Origin: an uncultured Clostridia bacterium
GTDB taxonomy: Bacteria; Bacillota; Clostridia; Oscillospirales; Acutalibacteraceae
Direction of reading: 5' to 3'
Length of the DNA stretch: 64,000 bases
Assembly (NCBI GenBank): GCA_944384705.1
Contig: CALWUI010000027.1
Coordinates: 62,001 to 126,000, forward strand
Shown in pieces: positions 48,957 to 56,999 of the stretch (positions are counted from its first letter, which is position 1; every line of letters starts with the position of its first letter). Both the position numbers and the translations under genes were made by a program. The notes beneath the pieces were generated by a model that was given only the letters and a program-made list of their open reading frames with translations, was not told where the DNA came from and ran no database searches.

Positions 48957-49346
48957 ATGCTAAACATAACCTTTCCGACCAGCAAAGACATATACATAGA
49001 GGTAAACGGCAAAAAATTAGCTGTAGTAGAAAGTTACAAAGCAAGATCTACCTGCGAAAGCCAATATATAGAGGCTTTTGGCCAAAATGAACCAGTTGGA
49101 ACGATTTCTGGCAAGGTGCATCATACTATAGAATTATCTAGAGTATACGTCTGCGATGATGACACGAACAGCCGAGTTAATTTTTATGATTTACACAATT
49201 TTAATTTGGTAATAGTAAAGCCCGATAAAAAAATAATTTACTCTGGTTGCGATTGGTCCGATATAAACGAATCAGCTTCAATAAATGGTGCTGTTTTAGA
49301 AGATGTAACTTTGATTGCGGCCAAAAGAATGGAGGTTTCTATATGA
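48957..49346 (+). CDS. tail tube protein
   Basis: A 129-residue protein directly after the sheath gene, from the ATG at 48957 behind GAGGAGG. Size and pattern (KSTCESQYIEAFGQ-like region, GTISGKVHHTIELSRVYV) fit the inner tube protein of myophage tails (XkdM-like). Its stop overlaps the next start. Confidence 0.75.
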   Translation: MLNITFPTSKDIYIEVNGKKLAVVESYKARSTCESQYIEAFGQNEPVGTISGKVHHTIELSRVYVCDDDTNSRVNFYDLHNFNLVIVKPDKKIIYSGCDWSDINESASINGAVLEDVTLIAAKRMEVSI

Positions 49347-49735
49347 AGCCCAAAATAAAACCGTTTGAAGTTTATAAAGGCAAAATTAGAAAAGCAATAA
49401 ATTTGCCTCAAAATAAAAAAGCATACGTAAATTTACTTTCAGTTTACGATATGCTTATTTGTGAAAGAATGTCTAAATCTTTAATTTTAAAACTTATAAA
49501 TGATGGGTTTGAAAGAAGCCAAGCAACAAAAGTTGCCGAAAACGCCTGTTTGAGCGTAATGTGTTTAACGGATCATAACTCTTTGCCTCTTTTTGACAAT
49601 ACAAAAGATTTAATGAACAGCCTAAGTGCAGAAGATATGCTCTGTATAGTAAAAGAATATTCTGAACTTCGCAAGGACTATCTTGGTTTTGACTTGCTTG
49701 ACGAAAAAGAACTAGAGCAGGTAAAAAAAAATTAA
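49343..49735 (+). CDS. tail assembly chaperone, G form
   Basis: A 130-residue protein, from the ATG at 49343 after GGAGG, with stop/start overlap to the tube gene. It is helical and in the position of XkdN/gpG chaperones, which coat the tape measure during tail assembly. It ends in a run of nine A residues, at which a ribosome can slip to make the longer GT form. Confidence 0.75.
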   Translation: MKPKIKPFEVYKGKIRKAINLPQNKKAYVNLLSVYDMLICERMSKSLILKLINDGFERSQATKVAENACLSVMCLTDHNSLPLFDNTKDLMNSLSAEDMLCIVKEYSELRKDYLGFDLLDEKELEQVKKN

Positions 49736-49941
49736 ATTCTAAATTTGAAAGAGCACGTTGGGAAATATTAAAAAAATTCAATAAATTGCCAAATGATCCA
49801 GTTGTAAAAAATATGACAGAAAATGATTATTTATATTGTTATGCACATATGATGCTAGATAAAGAAAAGACTTATGAAGAGTATATTTTTAACGAAAGTT
49901 TTAATCCAGAAGAATACAAAAGAAAGTGTGGTGAATATTAA
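49343..49941 (+). CDS. tail assembly chaperone, GT form by -1 frameshift
   Basis: The -1 frame is open from the A9 run (49723-49731) through 69 codons to the TAA at 49939-49941. It has no ribosome binding site or start of its own after the stop of the G form, so it is best read as the T extension. It is rich in aromatic and charged residues (YLYCYAHMMLDKEKTYEEY). The fusion would be about 199 residues. Frameshifted tail chaperones are conserved in long-tailed phages. Confidence 0.7.
49723..49731 (+). promoter_or_regulatory. slippery A9 frameshift site
   Basis: Nine consecutive A bases (in-frame AAA AAA AAT before TAA) give a classic site for -1 slippage. Confidence 0.7.
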
Positions 49942-50231
49942 TGCAGATATTTGACGCAATATTAAATCAATACATGCAGTTAGCATTAGAAACAAATCAA
50001 TACAAAAACAACTTAAGAATTTTAAATTTTAGCCAAAACTATGTTAGAAAAAGTGACAATAACACATCGATTAGTTTTGAAGCACAAAGTCATAATACAA
50101 TAGCGCAAAGGAATACCTCTTATTATAGCCAAGCAGATAGCAACATTAAAGAAATATATAACAAAATGGAATTTGATGCACGGCGCTACAACAGAAATTT
50201 TGACATTCAGACAGGAGCAGCCGCATTATGA
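49941..50231 (+). CDS. 96-residue protein in the tape-measure position
   Basis: A small helical, Asn/Gln-rich protein whose ATG overlaps the stop of the chaperone extension and whose stop overlaps the LysM gene. In related phages the tape-measure gene, often one of the longest, stands exactly here. There is no trace of a longer frame in either neighbour. The protein might be a minimal tape measure, or a plug or hub adaptor. I do not recognise its sequence. Confidence 0.65.
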   Translation: MQIFDAILNQYMQLALETNQYKNNLRILNFSQNYVRKSDNNTSISFEAQSHNTIAQRNTSYYSQADSNIKEIYNKMEFDARRYNRNFDIQTGAAAL

Positions 50232-50749
50232 AATTAAATGTTATGAAATTTAAAAATTATATTTGGCCATATAACCCTGCCAATATAGAAATATTAATAC
50301 AAAGATCGATAAAAGAAGTTATTATTCCGTTTAGAGGAAACAAATTTCAAGACTATGGCAGAGAAAAGAGAGTTATTACAGGTTCTGGGCAATTTTTTGG
50401 AGAAAACTGCATAGACCAATTTGACGAACTATTTTTTTTATTCAAGCAGGGAGGAAATGGTTATTTAGCTTTGCCAGGGATGGCGCCTTTTTTGGCTATT
50501 TTTAAGCGTCTTGAATTAATTGCTTCTACAACAGAAGTTTTAAATTATAGCTTCGAATTTTGGGAAGATCTAGCGCAAACAGAATCTAGTTCAGTTCTGT
50601 ATGAAGACTATTATACAGTTTTAGAAGGGGATACGCTTTGGGATATTTCGGTGCGATTTAATATTCCGGTAGAAACCTTATTAGCGTTAAATACTAATAT
50701 AAAAAATCCGAATCAACTAAGAGTGGGCGAAAGGTTGCGATTACGATGA
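50228..50749 (+). CDS. LysM tail protein (XkdP/gpX-like)
   Basis: A 173-residue protein. The N-terminal part binds tube or hub in relatives. The C-terminal 45 residues form a LysM domain (YYTVLEGDTLWDISVRF, LRVGERLRLR). LysM binds peptidoglycan-like sugars or, in tails, bridges tube and hub. The start overlaps the previous stop and the stop overlaps the next start, as in PBSX xkdO-P-Q order. Confidence 0.88.
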   Translation: MKLNVMKFKNYIWPYNPANIEILIQRSIKEVIIPFRGNKFQDYGREKRVITGSGQFFGENCIDQFDELFFLFKQGGNGYLALPGMAPFLAIFKRLELIASTTEVLNYSFEFWEDLAQTESSSVLYEDYYTVLEGDTLWDISVRFNIPVETLLALNTNIKNPNQLRVGERLRLR

Positions 50750-51693
50750 AATATCTTGCAACGACGATATCAGATGAAGAAATAGATTTAGGTCCTGCTT
50801 ATAATGTTCAAATAAATAGATCTAAAGAAGCACCTGCAGATAGTTTAACTGCAGTTTTTTTTAGTCAAAAAAAACATTCGGAATATAAAAATTTAGCAGT
50901 TTACACAGAAAAGAATCAATTATTTTTTTCCGGCATTGTTGATGAGCAACAGTTTGAGGTAAGCGAGAGTGGCTGCTTTTTAACGATTAAATCCAGAAGT
51001 AACACAGCATATTTAATTGACAATGAAGCTAGTCCGCAAATTTATAAACGTCCTTCGCTTGATATTATTTTTAGAAGACACGTGGAGCCATATGGTTTCA
51101 CTTCGGTAATTGGTGATAAATCTATTTTTAACGTGACGCTTGAAGTTGAAAAAGGCATGAGCGAGTGGGATGTATTTGAGCAGTTTTGTAGGTTATGCTT
51201 AAAAGAATTTCCCATTGTAAATCCAAATGGAGTTATTGATGTATCAGGAAGATCTGAGTCGGATTTGATATTATTTTCAAACAAGAATGACGGAGTTAAT
51301 TACAGCGCGGTAAATCAAAAATATAGTAGGTACAAATTGATTTCAGAGATTACCGTATGTGCTCCGTATGCGGCTATTTATGTAGATAAAATTAAGGCTC
51401 AAGAATTAATAAATAAAGGAATTAGCCGCAGGAAGTTTATAAGCATGTCGGAAGACACTGAAACGTCTAAGGCAATATCTGTGAGCACAGCAGAACAGAT
51501 GATTTATGAATCAAAAAAGAAGTTCAATGAAATTATAATAAAATGCCCGGGAGCAGTTTACGCGCAGCTTGGCAACAAGTGTGAGATAAATGACTACATA
51601 TTGGGCAGCATGAAAAATTTGCAAATTTATGAGATCGATTATATTTTAAACCATAATGGAGAATTTACACTATTCACACTATTGGAGGGATAA
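50746..51693 (+). CDS. baseplate hub protein (gpD/XkdQ-like)
   Basis: A 315-residue protein like the gp27/gpD hub that continues the tube into the baseplate (ADSLTAVFF near the start, LDIIFRRHVEPYGF in the middle, KCEINDYILGSMKNLQIYEIDYIL near the end). It follows the LysM gene with ATGA overlap and precedes the spike gene. Confidence 0.82.
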   Translation: MKYLATTISDEEIDLGPAYNVQINRSKEAPADSLTAVFFSQKKHSEYKNLAVYTEKNQLFFSGIVDEQQFEVSESGCFLTIKSRSNTAYLIDNEASPQIYKRPSLDIIFRRHVEPYGFTSVIGDKSIFNVTLEVEKGMSEWDVFEQFCRLCLKEFPIVNPNGVIDVSGRSESDLILFSNKNDGVNYSAVNQKYSRYKLISEITVCAPYAAIYVDKIKAQELINKGISRRKFISMSEDTETSKAISVSTAEQMIYESKKKFNEIIIKCPGAVYAQLGNKCEINDYILGSMKNLQIYEIDYILNHNGEFTLFTLLEG

Positions 51694-51696
51694 AAT

Positions 51697-52032
51697 ATGT
51701 GGCTTTCAAAACAGATAAGCAATGCATGCAAATTAATAAAAAACACACAAATAGGTGAGGTGACCTCAACTCACGACGATACAGTAACGGTACAAACAAG
51801 TGAAGAACATAGAGAAATAAAAGTTGCAGCACCTTTTGGAGTAATATCCATTCCACCAACTGGAGCAAAAGCTGTAGTCACGCCAACGGAGCAAGGTTTT
51901 ATTTACACAGGAGTATTAAATCAAGCTTCTGATTTAGAGCCAGGAGAGTTAATGCTATATTCAAGCGGGGGTGCAAATATCGTATTAAAAAATAACGGTC
52001 AAGTTTTGATAAATGGTACAGCTTTGGAATAG
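51697..52032 (+). CDS. baseplate spike protein (gpV-like, OB fold)
   Basis: A 111-residue beta-rich protein (VTSTHDDTVTVQT, VISIPPTGAKAVV, PGELMLYSSGGANIVL). It resembles the OB-fold and start of the needle of gpV/gp5 spikes that pierce the target envelope. It is short, so the needle would be a stub. Start behind GGAGGGATAAA. Confidence 0.72.
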   Translation: MWLSKQISNACKLIKNTQIGEVTSTHDDTVTVQTSEEHREIKVAAPFGVISIPPTGAKAVVTPTEQGFIYTGVLNQASDLEPGELMLYSSGGANIVLKNNGQVLINGTALE

Positions 52033-52042
52033 AGGTGATATT

Positions 52043-52390
52043 TTGGATACAGCAATTAGCAGTGGAGATTTTATTTGTGATTCAAAAGGATATCTTATAG
52101 AGTTATCGGGTTATGATGAACTTTTGCAGAGGATTCTGATACGCCTGACAATAAAGCAGGGTAGTTTTGTATATGATACTTCGCTTGGTAGCCGCCTTTA
52201 TACGTTAAAACCAACGGATATAAATATAAAAAATCGAGCATTGTCAATGATTAGAGAGGCACTAGCAGATGTTACGGAAGTAATAGTTGATGATGTATAC
52301 ACTGCGTTGACAAATGAAGGAGAAAATCTAGAATTGACAGTGATGCTATCAATAAACGATACAGAGAAAGATGTGGTGATAACAATATAA
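52043..52390 (+). CDS. baseplate wedge protein gp25-like (gpW/XkdS)
   Basis: A 115-residue protein from the TTG at 52043 behind AGAGGTGATA. It has the gp25/lysozyme-like fold pattern, with QRILIRLTIKQGSFVYDTSLG and the EVIVDDVYTAL segment. gp25 nucleates sheath assembly on the baseplate. Its stop overlaps the gpJ start. Confidence 0.82.
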   Translation: MDTAISSGDFICDSKGYLIELSGYDELLQRILIRLTIKQGSFVYDTSLGSRLYTLKPTDINIKNRALSMIREALADVTEVIVDDVYTALTNEGENLELTVMLSINDTEKDVVITI

Positions 52391-53451
52391 TGGAAAGTTA
52401 TGAAGATATTTTAAAAAGAATGAGAAGCAAGTTCACAGAATTAAGCGGAGCAAACATAAACGATGATTCGGATGTTGGCATAAGAATGAAGGTTTTGGCA
52501 GGAGAAATATTTTCTTTACAGAATAATGTTCAATGGCTCAAAAATCAGATGTTTGCGCAAACAGCTCAAGGTGAACAATTAGATTATTTAGCATTAGAAC
52601 GAGGATTAACTAGAAAATCAGCACTTAAATCTACAGGAACGCTTAAATTTATGAGAGATTCAGCACTCGACTATGATTTAGAGATACCAGTAGGAACAAT
52701 CTGTTCAACCAATGGAATTAATCCAATAAGAGTAAAAACCATAGAATCCGCAATTTTAGAGACTGGAGATCTTTCCGTAACAGTTCCAGCAGAGTCAGAA
52801 GAAGGCGGAACGCTACAGAATACAGGAGTAGGCACGGTAAAAATCATGGTGACGCCACCTGCAGGGATAACTTATGTAACAAATGAGACCGCATTTGTTG
52901 GAGGCATGGATGCAGAAAGCGACGAAGAATTAAGAGAAAGACTCATAGATAGTTACAAAAATATTTCTAATGGAACTAATGCAGCATTTTATAAATCTCA
53001 GGTTTTAAAATACGATGGTATATACTCGGCGAGTGTAGTAGGCAAAGCTAGAGGAGTAGGCACAGTAGATATTTATGTTGCGGCAAAAGGTGGGTTGCCA
53101 AGTGATGCACTGGTCTCAGAAATACAATCAGAGATAAATTCAATAAGAGAACTTAACGTAGATGTTAAAGTGTACAAAGCAGAGGCAGTAGAAATAGCGG
53201 TTGGAGTAGATATATCTGTAAAAAATGGCTACAGTTTTGATGCAATAAAAGAGCAATGTATAGCGAACATAACAGAGTATTTTAACACTCTAAAAATAGG
53301 TGAACCATTTCTTATCGCGGCTCTTGGCAATGCAATTTACACTGTGCAAGGAGTGGAGAATTATTACATTTTATCGAGTATTAGCACAGATAGATATACA
53401 ACTTCAAAGCAACTTGCAATAAAAGGTTCTGTGCAGATCTCAGAAAGGTGA
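52390..53451 (+). CDS. baseplate protein J
   Basis: A 353-residue Baseplate_J family protein. It opens with the typical segment (YEDILKRMRSKF, FAQTAQGEQLDYLALERG), and GGMDAESDEELRERLIDSYKN and GVGTVDIYVAAKGG are in place. It forms the wedge of the baseplate with gp25 and gpI. Confidence 0.92.
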   Translation: MESYEDILKRMRSKFTELSGANINDDSDVGIRMKVLAGEIFSLQNNVQWLKNQMFAQTAQGEQLDYLALERGLTRKSALKSTGTLKFMRDSALDYDLEIPVGTICSTNGINPIRVKTIESAILETGDLSVTVPAESEEGGTLQNTGVGTVKIMVTPPAGITYVTNETAFVGGMDAESDEELRERLIDSYKNISNGTNAAFYKSQVLKYDGIYSASVVGKARGVGTVDIYVAAKGGLPSDALVSEIQSEINSIRELNVDVKVYKAEAVEIAVGVDISVKNGYSFDAIKEQCIANITEYFNTLKIGEPFLIAALGNAIYTVQGVENYYILSSISTDRYTTSKQLAIKGSVQISER

Positions 53452-53461
53452 TGGTATCTAA

Positions 53462-54034
53462 ATGAGTTCGCTCAATTCTATTAAGCAAACACTTCGTCCG
53501 TTAGGTTTTTATAATCTTAACGAAAATACGCTAATCAATGCGGAACTTTCGGCCTATGCTATGGTTCTAGATGAGATATCCTTGCAACTTTCTGAAATAG
53601 AAAGAGAAAGATTCATCTCAACAGCAGAAAGTTATGGCCTGAGCATGAGAGAACTAATTTTTACAACAGAACAAAATGAAAAAACTGCCCAGGAAAGAAG
53701 AGACGTACTATTATATAGAACAGCAATTACTCCTAATGATTTTAATGAGAGTAGCATAAAAAGAGCAATGGAAATAGCCGGTGCAACAGGCTATATAATT
53801 GAAGACCATAGCAACAGCACTGTATATATTAATTGTCTGGAGCTAGCTGATAGTTCACCAGATAAAGAGACCATAAAAAGTATGATATCAGAGTTTTTAC
53901 CGGCACATCTTGAATGCATATTCGATTTTAGAAATCTGCAATGGGATACATTAGACAGCAAAGATAAAGTCTTTGACGAATTTGATTCAGATGATTTAAC
54001 CTGGAACGAAATAGATAATTATGAAGAAATATAG
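53462..54034 (+). CDS. baseplate/tail protein I-like (YmfQ family)
   Basis: A 190-residue protein after gpJ, matching the YmfQ/gpI type that attaches fibres to the wedge (LRPLGFYNLNENTLINAELSAYA, ERRDVLLYRTAITPNDFNESSIKRAME, FLPAHLECIFDF). Its C-terminus is acidic. Confidence 0.8.
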   Translation: MSSLNSIKQTLRPLGFYNLNENTLINAELSAYAMVLDEISLQLSEIERERFISTAESYGLSMRELIFTTEQNEKTAQERRDVLLYRTAITPNDFNESSIKRAMEIAGATGYIIEDHSNSTVYINCLELADSSPDKETIKSMISEFLPAHLECIFDFRNLQWDTLDSKDKVFDEFDSDDLTWNEIDNYEEI

Positions 54035-54045
54035 GAGGAGAAAAT

Positions 54046-54519
54046 ATGCCAACAGAAAATAAAACTACAAATTTAGGATTAAATAGCTGGTTAGGTACAG
54101 ACAAGCCAAAACGGGCAGATTTTGTATCGGATAACACAATATTGGATACAGTGATAAGCAATCATCTAAACGACGATACATTGCACCTGACTGAAGAAAC
54201 TAAAGCTTTAATAGAAAACCCATTTACAATAGGAGTACTTTCTGGCGACGGTGAGGCAAGCAAAGATCATACACTTAGCTTTTTTCCACGTTGTGTTTTC
54301 ATTTTTTTAAGGAATGCACCATTTATAGAATATGATTCAACAAACGGATATACAGTTTGTAACAGCGCCGTAGTAGCAGCGGACGGTGGTGGAGGGACCC
54401 CCGGAGCATCTTTGTTCTTAGACACGCTAACGCTTTCTCAAAGCACTTCAGCCAGCAATGGCAGATTTATAAACTTGAATAAGAGCGGCGCACAGTATTT
54501 TTATATAGCTTTTAAGTAA
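54046..54519 (+). CDS. short tail fibre or baseplate tip protein
   Basis: A 157-residue protein. The first 60 residues (TTNLGLNSWLGTDKPKRADF, HLNDDTLHLTEETK) are the usual N-terminal attachment part of clostridial phage fibres. The rest is a short Gly/Ser-rich beta domain (ADGGGGTPGASLFLDTLTL). No chaperone or long receptor-binding domain follows, so host contact would be by this small protein alone. It is last in the operon. Confidence 0.78.
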   Translation: MPTENKTTNLGLNSWLGTDKPKRADFVSDNTILDTVISNHLNDDTLHLTEETKALIENPFTIGVLSGDGEASKDHTLSFFPRCVFIFLRNAPFIEYDSTNGYTVCNSAVVAADGGGGTPGASLFLDTLTLSQSTSASNGRFINLNKSGAQYFYIAFK

Positions 54520-54526
54520 AAATGAG

Positions 54527-54557
54527 CCCTACAAAATTGTAGGGTATTTTTATTTTA
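54527..54557 (+). terminator. terminator of the particle operon
   Basis: CCCTACA and TGTAGGG form a stem with a 4-base loop, followed by TATTTTTATTTTA. Confidence 0.85.
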
Positions 54558-54582
54558 TAAATAACTCGGAATAAATATCCAA

Positions 54583-55824
54583 TTATTTTATAGAGCAAAA
54601 GTTATCAAACTTAGGATTTACCAACATATCTCCACAAATAACATTATTGTTTGTTGAGTTTTTTTTGCTAAATATTGATTTTTCGAATAATAAATTTAGA
54701 CTTGTAAAAATTTTTGCTCTAAAATGTTTATTTTTGTAACAAAAAAGAACATCTGCAAGCAGCCTAGTTGTTTTAATATCGAATCTTAATATTTTTGACG
54801 AGTATACAATAGGAATTTCGTCATAATTTTGCTTTAATATAAATAATTTTGGAATAATTTTCAGACGTTGATGGGAAATAGCCTCATAGTTAAAAAGATC
54901 GGCATTGCCAGGGTTTAAAATATTTAGCAAATCAGAGAAATATTGATTACATATTAAATTTTTTAAATAATTTTCTTTTATCAAGTAAATTTTTTTTGTT
55001 TTAAAGCCTTGTGAATCATATTTTATCCCATTAAATGGAAGAGAAACAAGATCAAAATTAAAATTAAAAATTTTATTATTAATATCTTTAGTTTTAATAA
55101 AGCTATTTTCAAAGTAAACATTGTTTGAATAAAATGCAATTATATACTGATTAAGAAATTCTGCGACCACGTTACTTTTAAATAGTATAGGTTTAGATAG
55201 ATCTAAATTTTTATAAAGAAAATTTACTTTGTTATAACTTATTTGCTTTTGCAATAGATAAGAAATAGAATTTTTTAGTGGATTAAAAAATGATATAAAA
55301 AAATTCTCAAGTATGTTGTCAGATTTATAAAAGAAGCCTTCAATATGAATAATTTGCTGCTGAATTCGTTTATTGCTTATAATTATCAGTTGCTGGAGAA
55401 TCTTGATCTCTATAGTAGCATTCAACTTAAGTTTACAGTTTTTTAATACATAATCAATATCAGTTTCGAGATCATTTATACATTTGCGCGGACAAAGAAA
55501 CTTTGAACCATTGAAATTTAGGCTATCAAGTTTAACACTTTTTATTTTTTTGCTTATAAAATTTTTATGCATGCCAAAAAGTAAAGCTGTCTCTATTAAT
55601 TTTTTTATATTTTTATAAGAAGTTTCTTCAGAAAGTTTTAGCTCTATAGGGTTCTTGTTGATTTTAAAATTCAAAGTGATATTTATTAGATTTGCATTCT
55701 CCAAAATTTTTTTATTATTGCATTTGTAGCTAAATATAACTTTTGTTAATCTCTCTTTAATAATTTTATAATTAAAGATACCGTATTCAATCAAAACATT
55801 TTCTATAAAATTTATTTTATTCAT
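54583..55824 (-). CDS. TldE/PmbA-like protease subunit
   Basis: A 413-residue diverged TldE. The C-terminal half keeps the family's landmarks (VVAEFLNQY, YDSQGFKTKKIYLIKENYL, PGNADLFNYE), while the N-terminal half is very rich in Asn, Lys and Ile. There is no HEXXXH motif, as expected for the non-metal partner. TldD and TldE form a heterodimeric metalloprotease that threads and cuts unfolded peptides, for instance the microcin B17 leader. Its start overlaps the end of the TldD-like gene by 8 bases. Last gene of the cluster. Confidence 0.78.
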   Translation of the reverse strand: MNKINFIENVLIEYGIFNYKIIKERLTKVIFSYKCNNKKILENANLINITLNFKINKNPIELKLSEETSYKNIKKLIETALLFGMHKNFISKKIKSVKLDSLNFNGSKFLCPRKCINDLETDIDYVLKNCKLKLNATIEIKILQQLIIISNKRIQQQIIHIEGFFYKSDNILENFFISFFNPLKNSISYLLQKQISYNKVNFLYKNLDLSKPILFKSNVVAEFLNQYIIAFYSNNVYFENSFIKTKDINNKIFNFNFDLVSLPFNGIKYDSQGFKTKKIYLIKENYLKNLICNQYFSDLLNILNPGNADLFNYEAISHQRLKIIPKLFILKQNYDEIPIVYSSKILRFDIKTTRLLADVLFCYKNKHFRAKIFTSLNLLFEKSIFSKKNSTNNNVICGDMLVNPKFDNFCSIK

Positions 55825-56992
55825 GTAGATTTCCCTGCAGAATTGGAATTTTTGACAGGCTTATAGTTGGAGCTAAAACTCCTACGCGAACCAACTGATT
55901 TAACTTTCCACAGAAAGAAACGGTAATCTGAGGGTCATTGCCTATAAAATCCAAATATTTCAAATCAGTTAATACGTTACCGTTGATAATAAGGCTACTT
56001 ACAAAATTTTTTATTTCTCCATTTTTTACTATAAAACCTTCACCGGACAAAACATATTTGTCCGAATTAAAAGTGGTGTAAGCAGATCTAATTTTAGACA
56101 TAAATAAGGCATTTTTATATCTAGCAATAATATCATTTTGAGCGTAATTATTTACAGTTTTTATCTTTGTAAAGCGCATTCTGGGCAAAGAAATGGTTTT
56201 AAAATTTTCGCGTCGAGCAAAACCATATAGTTTTCTATCAAAGCTTGATTTTTTATTAATGGCCATAATATTTGTTATTTTTCCAGCAGATATTAATTTT
56301 AAAGGTTTTATTTTTGTTCCTCTGTCATCGAATTTATTTAAACCAATAAAATGTTCGTAACCAGTTATATCATCAACTATTTCTATTTTTTTAGGTATAT
56401 TATAATTTTCAAAAAGTTTTTTATTAAAACAAAAAAAATCCTCTTCAAGCAAGTGCCCAATTATTTCGTGGATAAAACACCCAGCCGCCTGTGCAGACAA
56501 AATTACCGGGTAATTAGTCCTGAAAAAAGGTTTAGCTGTTAAAAATTTTTTCCTGATAATTTTTTCAAAGTAACATATATAAGTAGAAATTTGATCAAAT
56601 AAAAGCTTAAGATCCCGTGTGATAGCAAATTCACTTGAAAAATTTTTATTATTTATATTCATTATGATTTTTATAAAGCCATATACTCTGAAATCTTTTT
56701 TTTCATCAATTAATATAGTCTCGCTATGCATTTTTAAATATGCCGAAAAAGATGTTTTTAAACTTTTAAGCTTTTTAAATATATTCTCTAAGAATATTTT
56801 AAGGGTATAAATATCATTATCATTTAAAATAAAAAAGCCATAATTATTTGTTGTAGTGGACTTACAAGTTTTAATTTTTATTGTTCCATTTTTCAACTGA
56901 ACCCGATCTCCACTTAAAGATTCAAAAGTATATTCAAATTTTCCGTTTGTATATTTGATAATAAAATCGTTATTATCCTGTATATAATACAT
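55817..56992 (-). CDS. TldD-like metalloprotease subunit
   Basis: A 391-residue TldD homologue, from the ATG at 56992 behind TTGAGG. An open frame 16 codons longer overlaps the radical SAM gene and is less likely. The catalytic HEXXXH is present as HEIIGH (His175, Glu176, His180), and a Cys near the C-terminus (SFCGKLNQLVRVG) fits the third metal ligand known in TldD. It is co-translated between the radical SAM and TldE-like genes. The likely role is leader or precursor cleavage of the modified 65-residue peptide. Confidence 0.85.
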   Translation of the reverse strand: MYYIQDNNDFIIKYTNGKFEYTFESLSGDRVQLKNGTIKIKTCKSTTTNNYGFFILNDNDIYTLKIFLENIFKKLKSLKTSFSAYLKMHSETILIDEKKDFRVYGFIKIIMNINNKNFSSEFAITRDLKLLFDQISTYICYFEKIIRKKFLTAKPFFRTNYPVILSAQAAGCFIHEIIGHLLEEDFFCFNKKLFENYNIPKKIEIVDDITGYEHFIGLNKFDDRGTKIKPLKLISAGKITNIMAINKKSSFDRKLYGFARRENFKTISLPRMRFTKIKTVNNYAQNDIIARYKNALFMSKIRSAYTTFNSDKYVLSGEGFIVKNGEIKNFVSSLIINGNVLTDLKYLDFIGNDPQITVSFCGKLNQLVRVGVLAPTISLSKIPILQGNLHE

Positions 56993-56999
56993 AGCAACC

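Larger units (their letters stand above)
41694..54557 (+). mobile_element. compact contractile-tailed particle operon, probably a domesticated prophage
   Basis: Twenty tightly packed same-strand genes in the order of PBSX/Mu-like myovirus morphogenesis: packaging, portal, protease/scaffold, capsid, connectors, sheath, tube, tail chaperone, LysM protein, hub, spike, gp25, gpJ, gpI, fibre. All reading frames are intact. The block lacks integrase, repressor, replication, holin and endolysin genes. I found no flanking direct repeat by eye. It ends at a terminator. The full set of head genes separates it from tail-only bacteriocins. Confidence 0.85.

Noticed and set aside
49736-49940. The stretch after the chaperone stop as an untranslated gap
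   Set aside because: The -1 frame is fully open and continuous with the A9 slippery run, so it is better read as the T extension of the chaperone.
41694-54519. Reading the phage block as a tailocin (R-type bacteriocin)
   Set aside because: Terminases, portal, protease and capsid genes are all intact, so a DNA-filled head is expected. Tailocins lack these and have a lysis cassette.
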